Shown one piece after another: positions 15,698 to 24,369 of a stretch of DNA of 64,000 nucleotides; the stretch's first letter is position 1; each line of letters opens with the position of its first letter. Origin of the DNA: JBBQXK01 sp052387255. GTDB taxonomy: Bacteria > Pseudomonadota > Alphaproteobacteria > Rhodobacterales > Rhodobacteraceae. Both the position numbers and the translations under genes were made by a program. The stretch lies in assembly GCA_052387255.1 (NCBI GenBank), contig JBQTJI010000015.1, positions 11,603 through 75,602 of the forward strand. The letters are read 5' to 3'. A model generated the notes under the pieces. The model was not told the origin of the DNA and made no database searches. It was given only the letters and a program-made list of their open reading frames with translations.

Positions 15698-18256
15698 GTG
15701 GTCAGGTTTGTGGCATCGGCATTCGGCGCGCTGTTCACGGCGCTGACCCTGGGCCTGTTGTTCGTCGCGCTGACCATCGGAGCGGTGTTCTACATGTACG
15801 GCCGCGACCTGCCCAGTTCCGAAAGCCTCAAGAACTACACCCCGCCGACGATCAGCCGGATCTATTCGGGCGAGGGCCGCCTGATGGACGAATTCGCCAA
15901 GGAGGGCGAGCGGCGGGTGTTCGTCCCCATCGAGGAAATTCCGCAACTGGTGCAGGACGCCTTTGTCAGCGCCGAGGACAAGAATTTCTGGACGCACAAG
16001 GGATACGACGCGCGCGGCATCGCCGCCGCCGCCATCGAAGCCATCCAGACGCGTGGCCAGACCCTGCGCGGCGCGTCCACCATCACCCAGCAGGTGATGA
16101 AGAACTTCCTGCTGGGGGGCGAGCGCACGGGCGAGCGCAAGATCAAGGAGATCATGCTGGCCACCCGCTTCGAAGAGGTGCTGGACAAGAAGCACATCCT
16201 GGAAATCTATCTGAACGAGATCAACCTGGGCGCGCGCAGTTTTGGCGTGGTGGCGGCGGCGCAGGCCTATTTCAACAAGACGCTGGCCGAACTGTCGCCG
16301 GGCGAGGCGGCCTATCTCGCGGCGCTGCCCAAGTCGCCGGGCAAGGGCCTGCGCCCGGTCGAGGAATACGACCGTGCGGTCGAGCGACGCAACTTCGTGC
16401 TGCGCGAGATGTGGCAGAACGGCTATATTGACGAGGCGACGTTCAACGCGGAATCGACGCAGGAACTGCGCACGGTGCAGCGCGGCGACTATGATCGTTT
16501 CCGCGATTCGATGCCGACGCGGGATTACTTCACGGAAGAGATCGCGCGCCAGCTGTCCGCCAGTTTCGGGGACGAGGCCTTCTATGGCGGCGGTCTGACG
16601 ATCCGCGCGACGATGGACCCCGACCTGCAGAAGGCGGCAGCCAGGGCGCTGCGCGTGGCGCTGGAAAAGTACGACCGGGGGCAGGGCATCTGGCGCGGCA
16701 CGGGCAAGGTCCTGCCACCCGAGGTGCTGGCGTCCGAGGCGGACTGGCGCGCGGCCCTGGCCGAGGTGGCGGTGCCGCGCGATGTCGAGGGCTGGTTCCC
16801 GGCGGTGGTGCTGGAGGTCGGCGAGACCGATGCCCGCATCGGCATCGAGGCGGGGGCGAACGACGAGGACGGCCATTTCATCCCGGCCGAGGATGTGACC
16901 TGGGCGCGCAAGCGCCAGGCCGACGGCAAGCTCGGCCGCAAGGGCCGCGTCGCGGGCGACCTGGTGTCGGCAGGCGACGTGGTCCTGGTGCGCGCCGTGA
17001 CATCGGACGAGGACGGCAGTTTCCGCCGCTGGTCGCTGCGCCAGGTGCCCGAGGTGCAGGGCGCGTTCATGGCGATGGACGTCCATTCGGGGCGCGTCCT
17101 GGCGATGCAGGGCGGGTTCAGCTATCAGGACAGCGTGTTCAACCGCGCGACGCAGGCGATGCGGCAGCCGGGGTCGTCGTTCAAGCCCTTCGTCTATGCC
17201 GCAGCACTCGACAGCGGATTCGCGCCCAACACCATCGTGGTCGATGCCCCGATCCAGATCGACACGCCCCAGGGTCTGTGGACGCCCAAGAACGCCTCGA
17301 ACAAGTTCTATGGCCCGGCCCCGGTGCGCCTGGGCGTCGAGCAGTCGCGCAACCTGATGACGATCCGCATCGCGCAGGAAATCGGCATGGACACGGTGGC
17401 GAAGTACGCCGAGGAATTCGGCGTCTACGACCGCATGAACCAGGTGCTGGCGGCCTCGCTCGGGTCGGACGAGACCACGCTGTTCAAGATGGTGGCGGCC
17501 TATGCGATGTTCGCCAACGGCGGCGAGCGGGTGGAGCCGACGCTGGTCGACCGCGTGCAGGACCGCCAGGGTGTCACCCGCTATCGCCACGACCAGCGGG
17601 TCTGCGAAGACTGCGAACTGGCCAGCATCGACGCGGGCTTCCTGCCCGAGATCGTGTCCAAGCGCAGCCGCGTGATGGATGCGATCACCGCCTATCAGCT
17701 GACCTCGATGATGCAGGGCGTGATCACCCACGGCACGGCGCGCGGCATCAACCTGCCGGTGCCGGTGGCGGGCAAGACCGGCACCACCAATGATACCAAG
17801 GACGTGTGGTTCGTGGGCTATACCTCGAACATCGCGGCGGGCTGCTACATCGGCTATGACCAGCCGCGTTCGCTGGTCGGCGCCTCGGGCGGCGGCACCT
17901 GCGCGCCGGTGTTCCAGTCGTTCATGGAGGTGGCGGTCGAGAAATACGGCGGCTCCAAGTTCACCGTGCCGCCGGGCGGCTATTTCAAGAAGATCGACCG
18001 CTTTTCCGGCGCGATCCTGCCCGACAATGCCAGCGGCCCCAACGTGGTGGCCGAATATTTCCGCGAGGGCGAGGACCCGCTGTCGGGCCTGGGCGTGCTG
18101 GTCGACGGCGGCTTCGAGATGGGGTCGAACCTGCCCCTGTTCGCCTATGGCGAGACCGAGGGCGGCGGGGCCGTGGTGACGACCTCGACCGGCGAGCAGA
18201 AGGTCATCCCCAAACAGGCCGATTTCGGGACGCTGTCGTCGGGCGGGTTGTACTGA
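15698..18256 (+). CDS. Penicillin-binding protein 1A (bifunctional)
   Basis: 852 residues, the usual length for class A PBPs. One N-terminal membrane helix is followed by a GT51 glycosyltransferase domain (SAEDKNFWTHKGYD at about residue 91, STITQQVMKNFLLGGERT, ARSFGVVAAAQAYFNK), an inserted beta domain, and the transpeptidase with SSFKP near residue 491, QSRNLM, and KTGTTN near residue 692. I chose the GTG at 15698 because it follows a GGAAGGGGG RBS and directly precedes the membrane helix; an earlier in-frame start would add unrelated residues. It polymerises and cross-links peptidoglycan at the outer face of the inner membrane. Confidence 0.94.
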   Translation: MVRFVASAFGALFTALTLGLLFVALTIGAVFYMYGRDLPSSESLKNYTPPTISRIYSGEGRLMDEFAKEGERRVFVPIEEIPQLVQDAFVSAEDKNFWTHKGYDARGIAAAAIEAIQTRGQTLRGASTITQQVMKNFLLGGERTGERKIKEIMLATRFEEVLDKKHILEIYLNEINLGARSFGVVAAAQAYFNKTLAELSPGEAAYLAALPKSPGKGLRPVEEYDRAVERRNFVLREMWQNGYIDEATFNAESTQELRTVQRGDYDRFRDSMPTRDYFTEEIARQLSASFGDEAFYGGGLTIRATMDPDLQKAAARALRVALEKYDRGQGIWRGTGKVLPPEVLASEADWRAALAEVAVPRDVEGWFPAVVLEVGETDARIGIEAGANDEDGHFIPAEDVTWARKRQADGKLGRKGRVAGDLVSAGDVVLVRAVTSDEDGSFRRWSLRQVPEVQGAFMAMDVHSGRVLAMQGGFSYQDSVFNRATQAMRQPGSSFKPFVYAAALDSGFAPNTIVVDAPIQIDTPQGLWTPKNASNKFYGPAPVRLGVEQSRNLMTIRIAQEIGMDTVAKYAEEFGVYDRMNQVLAASLGSDETTLFKMVAAYAMFANGGERVEPTLVDRVQDRQGVTRYRHDQRVCEDCELASIDAGFLPEIVSKRSRVMDAITAYQLTSMMQGVITHGTARGINLPVPVAGKTGTTNDTKDVWFVGYTSNIAAGCYIGYDQPRSLVGASGGGTCAPVFQSFMEVAVEKYGGSKFTVPPGGYFKKIDRFSGAILPDNASGPNVVAEYFREGEDPLSGLGVLVDGGFEMGSNLPLFAYGETEGGGAVVTTSTGEQKVIPKQADFGTLSSGGLY

Positions 18257-18272
18257 CCATTGCCAATGAAAT

Positions 18273-18342
18273 GGTGCGCTGAAGCGCACACTACCCGAAA
18301 CTGTCGATCAGTGCCGGTGCGCAGGGTGCGCTTCAGCGCACC
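18273..18342. repeat. Intergenic inverted repeat, 17-bp perfect arms
   Basis: The left arm (18273-18289, GGTGCGCTGAAGCGCAC) and the right arm (18326-18342) are exact reverse complements separated by 36 bases; each arm is also nearly self-palindromic. It lies between the convergent PBP1A gene and a small antitoxin-like gene, and the right arm covers the last ten bases of the latter including its stop. Likely REP-like element doubling as a bidirectional terminator. A related palindrome with GTGCGTGC arms is at 35981-36041. Confidence 0.8.
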
Positions 18343-18533
18343 GTCCTGTCGAGAAGCCACCTGGCCATCTGGCGCTTGGCCTCTTCGTTGGAAATCACCT
18401 CGCCCCGGTCGATGGCGGAAAGACGATCCTCGACCACCTGCTGCACATACAGGTGATACTGGATGTCGTCATGCGTCGCGTCCTCGGGCAGGTCGCGGAT
18501 CATCGCTTCGGCGCGAGCTTTGGCTGTGTTCAT
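18333..18533 (-). CDS. Small antitoxin-like protein, apparently orphan
   Basis: 66 residues: an N-terminal helical, charged part (AKARAEAMIRDLPEDAT), a central DDIQYHLYVQQVVEDRLSAI and a C-terminal SNEEAKRQMARWLL. This is the layout of small RelB/Phd-like antitoxin or addiction-module proteins that precede a RelE-type toxin. No toxin gene follows: the stop lies inside the inverted repeat that separates it from PBP1A. It may be a solitary remnant, may act in trans, or may have another role. The assignment is by resemblance only. It diverges from prfB. Confidence 0.6.
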   Translation of the reverse strand: MNTAKARAEAMIRDLPEDATHDDIQYHLYVQQVVEDRLSAIDRGEVISNEEAKRQMARWLLDRTVR

Positions 18534-18644
18534 GCCCGAATCTAGCAGGAACCTTCGCCTCGGGGAAGCGTGGCCAGAGGGTCGTCTTGCCCGCGCCGTC
18601 CCTTCCCGCTATCACGCGGCCCTGATCACACCCCGAGGATCCCC

Positions 18645-19772
18645 ATGCGCGCCGAGACCGAAGCCCATGCTGCAGCCATCCGGAAATCGCTGGCGCTTCT
18701 GGCGCAGCGGATGGACTGGGACACCGCGCCGCACCGGCTGGAAGAGTTCGAGGCGATGATCGAGGCACCCGACCTGTGGAACGATCCGGCCAAGGCGCAA
18801 AAGCTGATGCGCGAACGCCAGGCGCTGCTGGACGCGGTGTCGAGCTATCGGCTCATCGACACCGGCCTGCGCGAGAATGTCGAGCTGATCGAACTGGGCG
18901 AGGCCGAGGGCGACGCCGACATCGTGGCCGAGGCCGAGGCGGCGCTGAGGGCGCTGGTCGACACGGCGGCACAGAAGGAACTCGAGGCGCTGCTGGACGG
19001 CGAGGCGGACGGCAACGACACGTTTCTGGAAATCAACGCCGGGGCTGGCGGCACCGAAAGCTGCGACTGGGCGGCGATGCTGGCGCGGATGTATGTCCGC
19101 TGGGCCGAGGCCAAGGGATACTCGGTCGAGATGCAGGCCGAGACGGCGGGCGAAGAGGCGGGCATCCGGTCGGTCAGCTACAAGGTGATGGGCAGGAACG
19201 CCTATGGCTGGCTCAAGTCGGAATCGGGCGTGCACCGGCTGGTCCGCATCAGCCCCTATGACAGTGCGGCGCGCCGGCACACGTCGTTCAGTTCGGTCTG
19301 GGTCTATCCCGTGGTCGACGACAACATCGAGATCGAGGTGCACGACAAGGACATCCGCATCGACACCTACCGCTCGTCGGGTGCCGGCGGGCAGCACGTG
19401 AACAAGACCGACTCGGCGGTGCGGATCACCCACTTTCCCACCGGCATCGTGGTGACCAGTTCGCTCAAATCGCAGCACCAGAACCGCGACATCGCCATGC
19501 AGGCGCTGAAGTCGCGGCTGTACCAGCAGGAACTGGACCGCCGCAATGCCGCGATCAACGCGGCCCATGAATCCAAGGGCGACGCAGGCTGGGGCAACCA
19601 GATCCGCAGCTACGTCCTGCAGCCCTACCAGATGGTGAAGGACCTGCGCACGGGGGTCGAGACCAGCGACACCGGCGGGGTGCTGGACGGCGACCTCGAC
19701 CGCTTCATGGCGGCGACGCTGGCGCTGGACGTGGCGGGCAAAAGCCGGGCCGAGGCGCAGGGCGAGGACTGA
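18645..19772 (+). CDS. prfB: Peptide chain release factor 2
   Basis: 375 residues. It recognises UGA and UAA stops and releases the peptide from the ribosome. The peptidyl-hydrolysis motif is present in SGAGGQHVNKTDSAVR, and the codon-recognition region reads VHRLVRISPYDSAARRHTSF, an SPY variant of the RF2 tripeptide SPF. The ATG at 18645 follows CGAGGAT; an earlier in-frame start at 18570 adds unrelated residues. There is no in-frame UGA near codon 25, so this copy does not use the programmed +1 frameshift found in many bacteria. Confidence 0.95.
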   Translation: MRAETEAHAAAIRKSLALLAQRMDWDTAPHRLEEFEAMIEAPDLWNDPAKAQKLMRERQALLDAVSSYRLIDTGLRENVELIELGEAEGDADIVAEAEAALRALVDTAAQKELEALLDGEADGNDTFLEINAGAGGTESCDWAAMLARMYVRWAEAKGYSVEMQAETAGEEAGIRSVSYKVMGRNAYGWLKSESGVHRLVRISPYDSAARRHTSFSSVWVYPVVDDNIEIEVHDKDIRIDTYRSSGAGGQHVNKTDSAVRITHFPTGIVVTSSLKSQHQNRDIAMQALKSRLYQQELDRRNAAINAAHESKGDAGWGNQIRSYVLQPYQMVKDLRTGVETSDTGGVLDGDLDRFMAATLALDVAGKSRAEAQGED

Positions 19773-19789
19773 CGCGCCCGTCAGGCGCG
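19773..19789 (+). terminator. Hairpin directly after prfB
   Basis: CGCGCC-CGTCA-GGCGCG begins on the base after the prfB stop: six perfect GC pairs and a five-base loop, no T run. Possible terminator. The remaining ~190 bases to the CAP/RTX gene hold no recognisable gene and presumably its promoter. Confidence 0.4.
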
Positions 19790-19978
19790 GTGCCCTTGGC
19801 CCCCCCGGACCCGCCCCGATTTGCGCCGGATCGGCAATAACCTGCGGGAATCGTTCCTGCAGGCGGCGGCCCCTCGCCTCTCTCTGAACACAGTTCTGGC
19901 CAGATTGGCGTGTTCCCTCCACCCTCGCACAGTGCCTGCCGGACGACGCCGCAGGAAGGGCAAAGGAGTGTCGCCGCC

Positions 19979-21160
19979 ATGCAAGACGCCTATGAACAAT
20001 ACCTGCTGGAACTGGTGAACCGGGCCCGGCTGGACCCCATGGCGGAATATGCGCGGCTGGGTCAGTCGACCGGCCCGGTGGTGACAGGGGTGCAGGTTCT
20101 GGCCGGAAACAACGCGCTCGACACCGCGGCGGCGCAGCATTCGCAGCACATGCTGGCGGTGGATCTGTTCAACCATTCGAACATCGGCAACGGCACACCG
20201 GTCAGCCGCGCACAGGCCAACGGGTATTCCGGCGGCTATGTCGGCGAAAACATCGCCTGGTCCGGCACCACCGGCACGATCAACCTGATCTCCAGCATCG
20301 ACAGCCACCACGCGGGCCTGATGAACAGCCCGGGCCACCGCGCCAACATCCTGAACGCCAGCTACAGCGAGATCGGCCTTGGCCGCGAGATCGGCGTCTT
20401 CACCAGCGGCCGCGACTGGAACGCCTCGATGCTGACCGAGGTGTTCGGTGACCGGTCGGGCAACCGGCTGCTGACCGGCGTGGTCTACGCGGACAGCAAC
20501 GACAACGATTTCTACGGCGTGGGCGAGGGGCGGGGCGGCATTGCGGTGGCGGTGACGGCGGGAGGTGCCACGTCGTCGGCTGCGGCGGGCGGTTATGCCG
20601 TACAGGTCGTGGCAGGGCAGACCACGGTCACCATCGGCGGGGTCAGGGTGCAGCTGACCTTCGGCCAGGACAACATCAAGCTCGACCTCGTCGACGGCAC
20701 GCGCGTCTTTGCGTCGGGTGACTTGCGCCTGCTGTCGGGGGCGACCGAGGGGCGGCTTCTGGGCCATGGAAACCTGAGCCTGACCGGGGCGAACACCGAC
20801 GAGACGCTGGTCGGCAACCGCGGCGCGAACCGAATCAACGGCCGTGGCGGCGATGACGACATCCGCGGTGGCGAGGGCAACGACAAGCTGGCCGGCGGGG
20901 CGGGCGACGACACCCTGAACGGTGGCGCGGGCCGCGACGTGTTCATCTTCGGCAACGACTTTGGCCGTGATGTCGTGGCCGGGTTCGAGGACGGGCTTGA
21001 CCGGTTCGACCTGCGTCCCCATGCGGCGACCGGCATTGCCGACCTTGCGATCACGGCCTTGGGCGGCAATGCGGTCATCACCGACGCCGACGGCAACACC
21101 ATCACCGTGCTGGGCGCTGCCGGGCAGATCGGTGCTGCGGATTTCCTGTTCCTGGCCTGA
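19979..21160 (+). CDS. CAP/SCP-domain protein with C-terminal RTX repeats
   Basis: 393 residues. A CAP (cysteine-rich secretory protein/PR-1-like) domain fills about residues 5-150 (YLLELVNRARLDPMAEYARL; HSQHMLAVDLFNHSN; GENIAW; HRANILNASYSEIGLG). It is followed by a beta-rich middle and three to four Ca-binding RTX nonapeptides (GRGGDDDIRGGEGND, GGAGDDTLNGGAGRD) ending in the family's GADxF-like tail. There is no N-terminal signal peptide, consistent with type I secretion through a C-terminal signal. The start ATG has AAAGGAG ten bases upstream. Secreted, Ca-stabilised; the activity of the CAP domain (protease, lipid binding or adhesion) is unknown. The partner exporter is not in the window. 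Confidence 0.87.
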   Translation: MQDAYEQYLLELVNRARLDPMAEYARLGQSTGPVVTGVQVLAGNNALDTAAAQHSQHMLAVDLFNHSNIGNGTPVSRAQANGYSGGYVGENIAWSGTTGTINLISSIDSHHAGLMNSPGHRANILNASYSEIGLGREIGVFTSGRDWNASMLTEVFGDRSGNRLLTGVVYADSNDNDFYGVGEGRGGIAVAVTAGGATSSAAAGGYAVQVVAGQTTVTIGGVRVQLTFGQDNIKLDLVDGTRVFASGDLRLLSGATEGRLLGHGNLSLTGANTDETLVGNRGANRINGRGGDDDIRGGEGNDKLAGGAGDDTLNGGAGRDVFIFGNDFGRDVVAGFEDGLDRFDLRPHAATGIADLAITALGGNAVITDADGNTITVLGAAGQIGAADFLFLA

Positions 21161-21185
21161 AAGGGCCCGCACCGGCAAAACCGAA

Positions 21186-21209
21186 AAGGCCGCAGCGGAC
21201 TGCGGCCTT
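21186..21209. terminator. Bidirectional terminator hairpin
   Basis: AAGGCCGCAG-CGGA-CTGCGGCCTT: ten perfect pairs with a four-base loop, flanked by A-rich and T-rich ends. It lies between the convergent CAP/RTX and bactofilin genes. Confidence 0.8.
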
Positions 21210-21240
21210 CATGTCGGTGGCACGGGTCGCAGGCCTCTGC

Positions 21241-21735
21241 CTATGCCTCTGCGGCGCGGGCAAGCGGGGTCACCGCCGTGGGCCGACCGGCCGCCAGCGG
21301 ATCGTCGGCGCGCTGCACCGAGCCCTCGAAATGCGCGCCCGATTCAATGGCGATGGTCTTGTGGATGATGTCGCCTTCGACCCGCGCGGTCGAGGTCAGG
21401 CGCACCTTCAGGCCCCGGACCCGACCGATGACCCGACCGTTGACGACGATGTCGTCGGCCACGATCTCGCCCCGGATGGTCGCGCTTTCGCCCACCGTCA
21501 GCAGATGCGCGCGGATGTCGCCCTCGACCGTGCCTTCCACCTGGATGTCGCCGGTGGTGCGCATGTTGCCGGTGATCACCAGATCCGACGACAGGATCGA
21601 GGCCGCCGGTTTGACGCCCGGCTTGGTCGGCGCAAAGTCCATCGTCGGTTTGGCAAGTGCAGTGTCGGGCATCCGGGGCTTCTCGGCTTCGGCCTGCTTG
21701 GGACCGGGTTCGTTGATACGGCTCTTAGAAAACAT
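21241..21735 (-). CDS. Bactofilin (polymer-forming cytoskeletal protein)
   Basis: 164 residues: a disordered Pro/Lys-rich N-terminus of about 45 residues, then the right-handed beta-helix domain with repeating hydrophobic/glycine turns (ITGNMRTTGDIQVEGTVEGDIRA; GESATIRGEIVADDIVVNGRVIGRV; LTSTARVEGDIIHKTIAIESGAHFEG). Bactofilins polymerise without nucleotide and place cell-wall enzymes at defined sites. The gene overlaps the end of the M23 peptidase gene by 11 bases, the classical pairing in which bactofilin recruits an M23 endopeptidase. Confidence 0.92.
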   Translation of the reverse strand: MFSKSRINEPGPKQAEAEKPRMPDTALAKPTMDFAPTKPGVKPAASILSSDLVITGNMRTTGDIQVEGTVEGDIRAHLLTVGESATIRGEIVADDIVVNGRVIGRVRGLKVRLTSTARVEGDIIHKTIAIESGAHFEGSVQRADDPLAAGRPTAVTPLARAAEA

Positions 21736-23068
21736 CTCTGGCTGCCCTGATGAAGGTCATGGGGTTCACGGCGCGTCCATTGTGCAGGACTTCGTAGTGA
21801 AGATGGGTGCCGGTCGACCGGCCTGAGGAACCCATATCACCGATCCGGTCCCCGCGCGACACTTTTTGCCCCTGGGACACGCGGATTTGGCTCATGTGCG
21901 CGAACCGCGTGACCAGACCGAAGCCGTGGTCGATGCGGACCGAACGGCCATAGCCGCCGTCCCAGCCGGCGAAACTGACCACGCCTTCGGCACCGGCATA
22001 GATCGGTGTGCCGGACGCTCCAGCAAAATCGGCCCCCTCGTGCATCCGCGTGCCGGCCCCCTTTGGGTCGCGGCGATAACCGAACCCGCTGGTAAAGCGG
22101 AACGCCGCCTTGACCGGCATCGCCAGCGGAAGCTTTCCGGCGGCGATGCGGTACATGTTCATCCGGTCCAGACCCTGCAGGATCGCGGCCGCCCGTGCCG
22201 AGTCGGGTGAGGCGACGGCGCTGCCCGAGGTCGACAGCGTCAGGGGGATCAGCGGGCCGCCCTGGCCCGAATAACCGCGCCGGACCGATTCCAGCAAGTC
22301 GTCGGGCGAAAGTCCGACCTCGCGGAACATCCGGTCGAGCGGCTCCATCGACACCGTCACCGCCTCTTCCAACTGGGCAAAGATCGCGTCGTTCCGGGCC
22401 TCCATCGCGCGCTTCTCGGCCATCACGGCCGTCGTCTCGTCGCGCGCTTCCTGTGCGATGCCCGCCATCGCGTCGCGCTCTTCGGCGGTGCCCGCCAGCG
22501 CGTCGGTCAGGATGCCCAACGTTGCCGTCGTGTCGCGCAGGCGGCTGTCGCCGGTGCGCCCCGACCCCGTCTCGCGCCGCAGGGTGGCGGCCAGAAGTGC
22601 CGCCTCGCCGCGCGCCTCGTCACGTTCCTTCATGGTGCGGCGCAGGGTGTTCTGGATCACGTCGATGCCGGTGGACAGCTCCTTGCGGCTTTCCTCGGAC
22701 GCCAGCAGGCGCGCCTGCATCTTGGACACTTCGGCCAGCGCCAGGTTGAAGCGTTCCTGCGCGCGCACCGCCTCGTCCGCGCGCAGGTCGCGGTCGGCGG
22801 ACAGCGCCGTCATCCGCGTTTCATACAGGCCCTGCTGGCGCTGCACCTGTTCGCGGGCATCGCCCGCACCGATCGAATCCATCAGCAGGATCGCCGTCGC
22901 CACCAGCGTCCAGCCCAGGACCAGCGCGCCGCCGACCGTGCCCGCCGCCTGCACGACGGGGGTCAGGCGGATGAACCGAGTCTCGATGTCGGATTTCAGG
23001 AACAGCCGCTGTTCGGGAAAGCGGCGCTCAAGCGCCGCGCTGACGCGGTAGGAGAGGCGTTTCAGCAC
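21725..23068 (-). CDS. M23 family metallopeptidase with coiled coil and membrane anchor
   Basis: 447 residues. An N-terminal cytoplasmic stretch is followed by a membrane helix (about residues 42-64), a long periplasmic coiled coil (about 70-230, rich in Glu/Arg/Ala heptads) and a C-terminal LytM/M23 domain. Metal ligands are visible in TRMHEGADFAG (HxxxD) and THLHYEV (HxH), with SGFGYRRDP at the domain entry. It should cut peptidoglycan cross-links; coupled to the overlapping bactofilin gene it probably acts in cell-shape control. The start is a GTG with AGGA upstream. The ~234 bases beyond the start hold only a 12-base direct repeat (GTTCCAGGGTGC at 23094 and 23176). Confidence 0.9.
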   Translation of the reverse strand: MLKRLSYRVSAALERRFPEQRLFLKSDIETRFIRLTPVVQAAGTVGGALVLGWTLVATAILLMDSIGAGDAREQVQRQQGLYETRMTALSADRDLRADEAVRAQERFNLALAEVSKMQARLLASEESRKELSTGIDVIQNTLRRTMKERDEARGEAALLAATLRRETGSGRTGDSRLRDTTATLGILTDALAGTAEERDAMAGIAQEARDETTAVMAEKRAMEARNDAIFAQLEEAVTVSMEPLDRMFREVGLSPDDLLESVRRGYSGQGGPLIPLTLSTSGSAVASPDSARAAAILQGLDRMNMYRIAAGKLPLAMPVKAAFRFTSGFGYRRDPKGAGTRMHEGADFAGASGTPIYAGAEGVVSFAGWDGGYGRSVRIDHGFGLVTRFAHMSQIRVSQGQKVSRGDRIGDMGSSGRSTGTHLHYEVLHNGRAVNPMTFIRAARDVF

Positions 23069-23302
23069 GGTGTCGGTCCTGCCCAGTTGCTCTGTTCCAG
23101 GGTGCGCAATGGGTTGCGCGCCGCTGTTCCCCGCGACAAGCGATATTGTTCCCTGCCCCCTGCCGCAACACGGCAGTTCCAGGGTGCCCGCCGATCCGCC
23201 GCAATGCCCGGTTGTTGGGCGAAATTCTGCCGATCACGGCCCCCGATCTTCGGTTTTCAGGGGTCCCGCGGTTCGGCCGTCGGGCTGGCAAGGTCCCGAT
23301 GG

Positions 23303-24121
23303 TCAGGCCTCGTCCGCCAGCGGCCAGTAGAAATCGGGGGGCAACCCGGCCTCGGCGCGCTTTTCGGTGTTGAAGGGCGGCTTCAGCGTGCCGTGGAAGT
23401 GGTGGCGGACAAGGGCATGGAAGGTCTCCTTCGGATCCAGCCCGTCGCGGCCGCACAGCCAGTTGAACCATTTCGCGCCATAGGCGACATGCCCGACGTC
23501 TTCGGCATAGATCGTGGTCAGCGCGGCCACCGCCTGCGCGTCGCCCGCGCCCTGGAACAGCGCGATCATGCCCGGCGTCACGTCCAGCCCCCGCGCCTCG
23601 AGCACCATGGGCACGACGGCCAGGCGGGCCAGGTGGTCGGTCGCGGTGTCCTCGGCGGCGCGCCACAGCCCCTCATGCGCGGGAAGCGCGCCGTAGTTGC
23701 TGCCGCGCGCTTCAAGACAGTCGCACAGAAGGTTGAAATGCTTCGATTCCTCGTCCGCCGCCCTGACCCAGTCGTCGTAGTAGCCGGGCGGCATCGGCAC
23801 GTCGCAGAAGCGCGCGATGATGTCCCAGTGCAGATCGACCGCATTCAGTTCGATATGGGCCACGGCATGCAGCAAGGCGATGCGCCCCGCAGGTGTGCCG
23901 GGGCCGCGACGGGGCATGTCGCGGGGGGACAGCAGCAGCGGATGGTCCGGGCGGGCGGGCTTGGCGGGTGGCAGCGACCGACCGACGGGCAGCGGCGCAC
24001 CGGCGGCACGGGCGGCGAACCAGGCGGCGGCATGGCGGTGCGACAGGGCGGTCTTGGCGCGACCGTCGGCGGTCGCCAGCACCTCGACCGCCATCGCGGT
24101 CAGCGTTGTCTGGTCGGGCAT
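23303..24121 (-). CDS. DUF455 ferritin-like protein
   Basis: 272 residues from the ATG at 24121; an in-frame GTG three codons upstream (24130) is also possible. The helical metal-binding pattern is clear: AVAHIELNAVDLHWD (ExxH-like), AADEESKHFNLL and TIYAEDVGHVAYG, as in di-iron ferritin-like DUF455 proteins. The function is not established in this family; its members are often described only as ferritin-like. Upstream lies an inverted repeat and the caspase-like gene on the same strand. Confidence 0.85.
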   Translation of the reverse strand: MPDQTTLTAMAVEVLATADGRAKTALSHRHAAAWFAARAAGAPLPVGRSLPPAKPARPDHPLLLSPRDMPRRGPGTPAGRIALLHAVAHIELNAVDLHWDIIARFCDVPMPPGYYDDWVRAADEESKHFNLLCDCLEARGSNYGALPAHEGLWRAAEDTATDHLARLAVVPMVLEARGLDVTPGMIALFQGAGDAQAVAALTTIYAEDVGHVAYGAKWFNWLCGRDGLDPKETFHALVRHHFHGTLKPPFNTEKRAEAGLPPDFYWPLADEA

Positions 24122-24192
24122 GGCCTGCACTGCAATGGCGCGTCCCGACCGGCCTTATGGCCTGTCGCCTTCTTTCAGGTTCATCCCATGAC

Positions 24193-24270
24193 CGGTCGCC
24201 CCGGCGAAGGCCGGGGCCCCGAGGGTTTGCGCGCAGGGGATCGAGGTCCCGGCCTTCGCCGGGACGACCG
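24193..24270. repeat. Inverted repeat with 24-bp arms
   Basis: The left arm (24193-24216, starting CGGTCGCCCCGGCGAAGG) and the right arm (24247-24270, starting TCCCGGCCTTCGCC) match as reverse complements with two mismatches, around a 30-base loop. It sits alone in the ~240 bases between the caspase-like gene's end and the DUF455 gene's start, and resembles dispersed alphaproteobacterial palindromes built on CCCGGCGAAGGCCGGG. Confidence 0.7.
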
Positions 24271-24369
24271 GGCCGGATGGCGATGCCGTGAATCACATTG
24301 GTCGCGATACGCCCTAGGCCGGTCGGTCCGTCATGGCAACACCCCGCGAAGCCACAGCCCCGCGTGGTG

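Noticed and set aside
15377..18289. 970-codon minus-strand open frame opposite PBP1A
   Set aside because: Exact antisense of PBP1A; composition is that of a shadow frame and PBP1A motifs are unmistakable.
18645..18800. Programmed frameshift in prfB
   Set aside because: The frame is continuous from the ATG through the GGQ motif; no in-frame UGA near codon 25.
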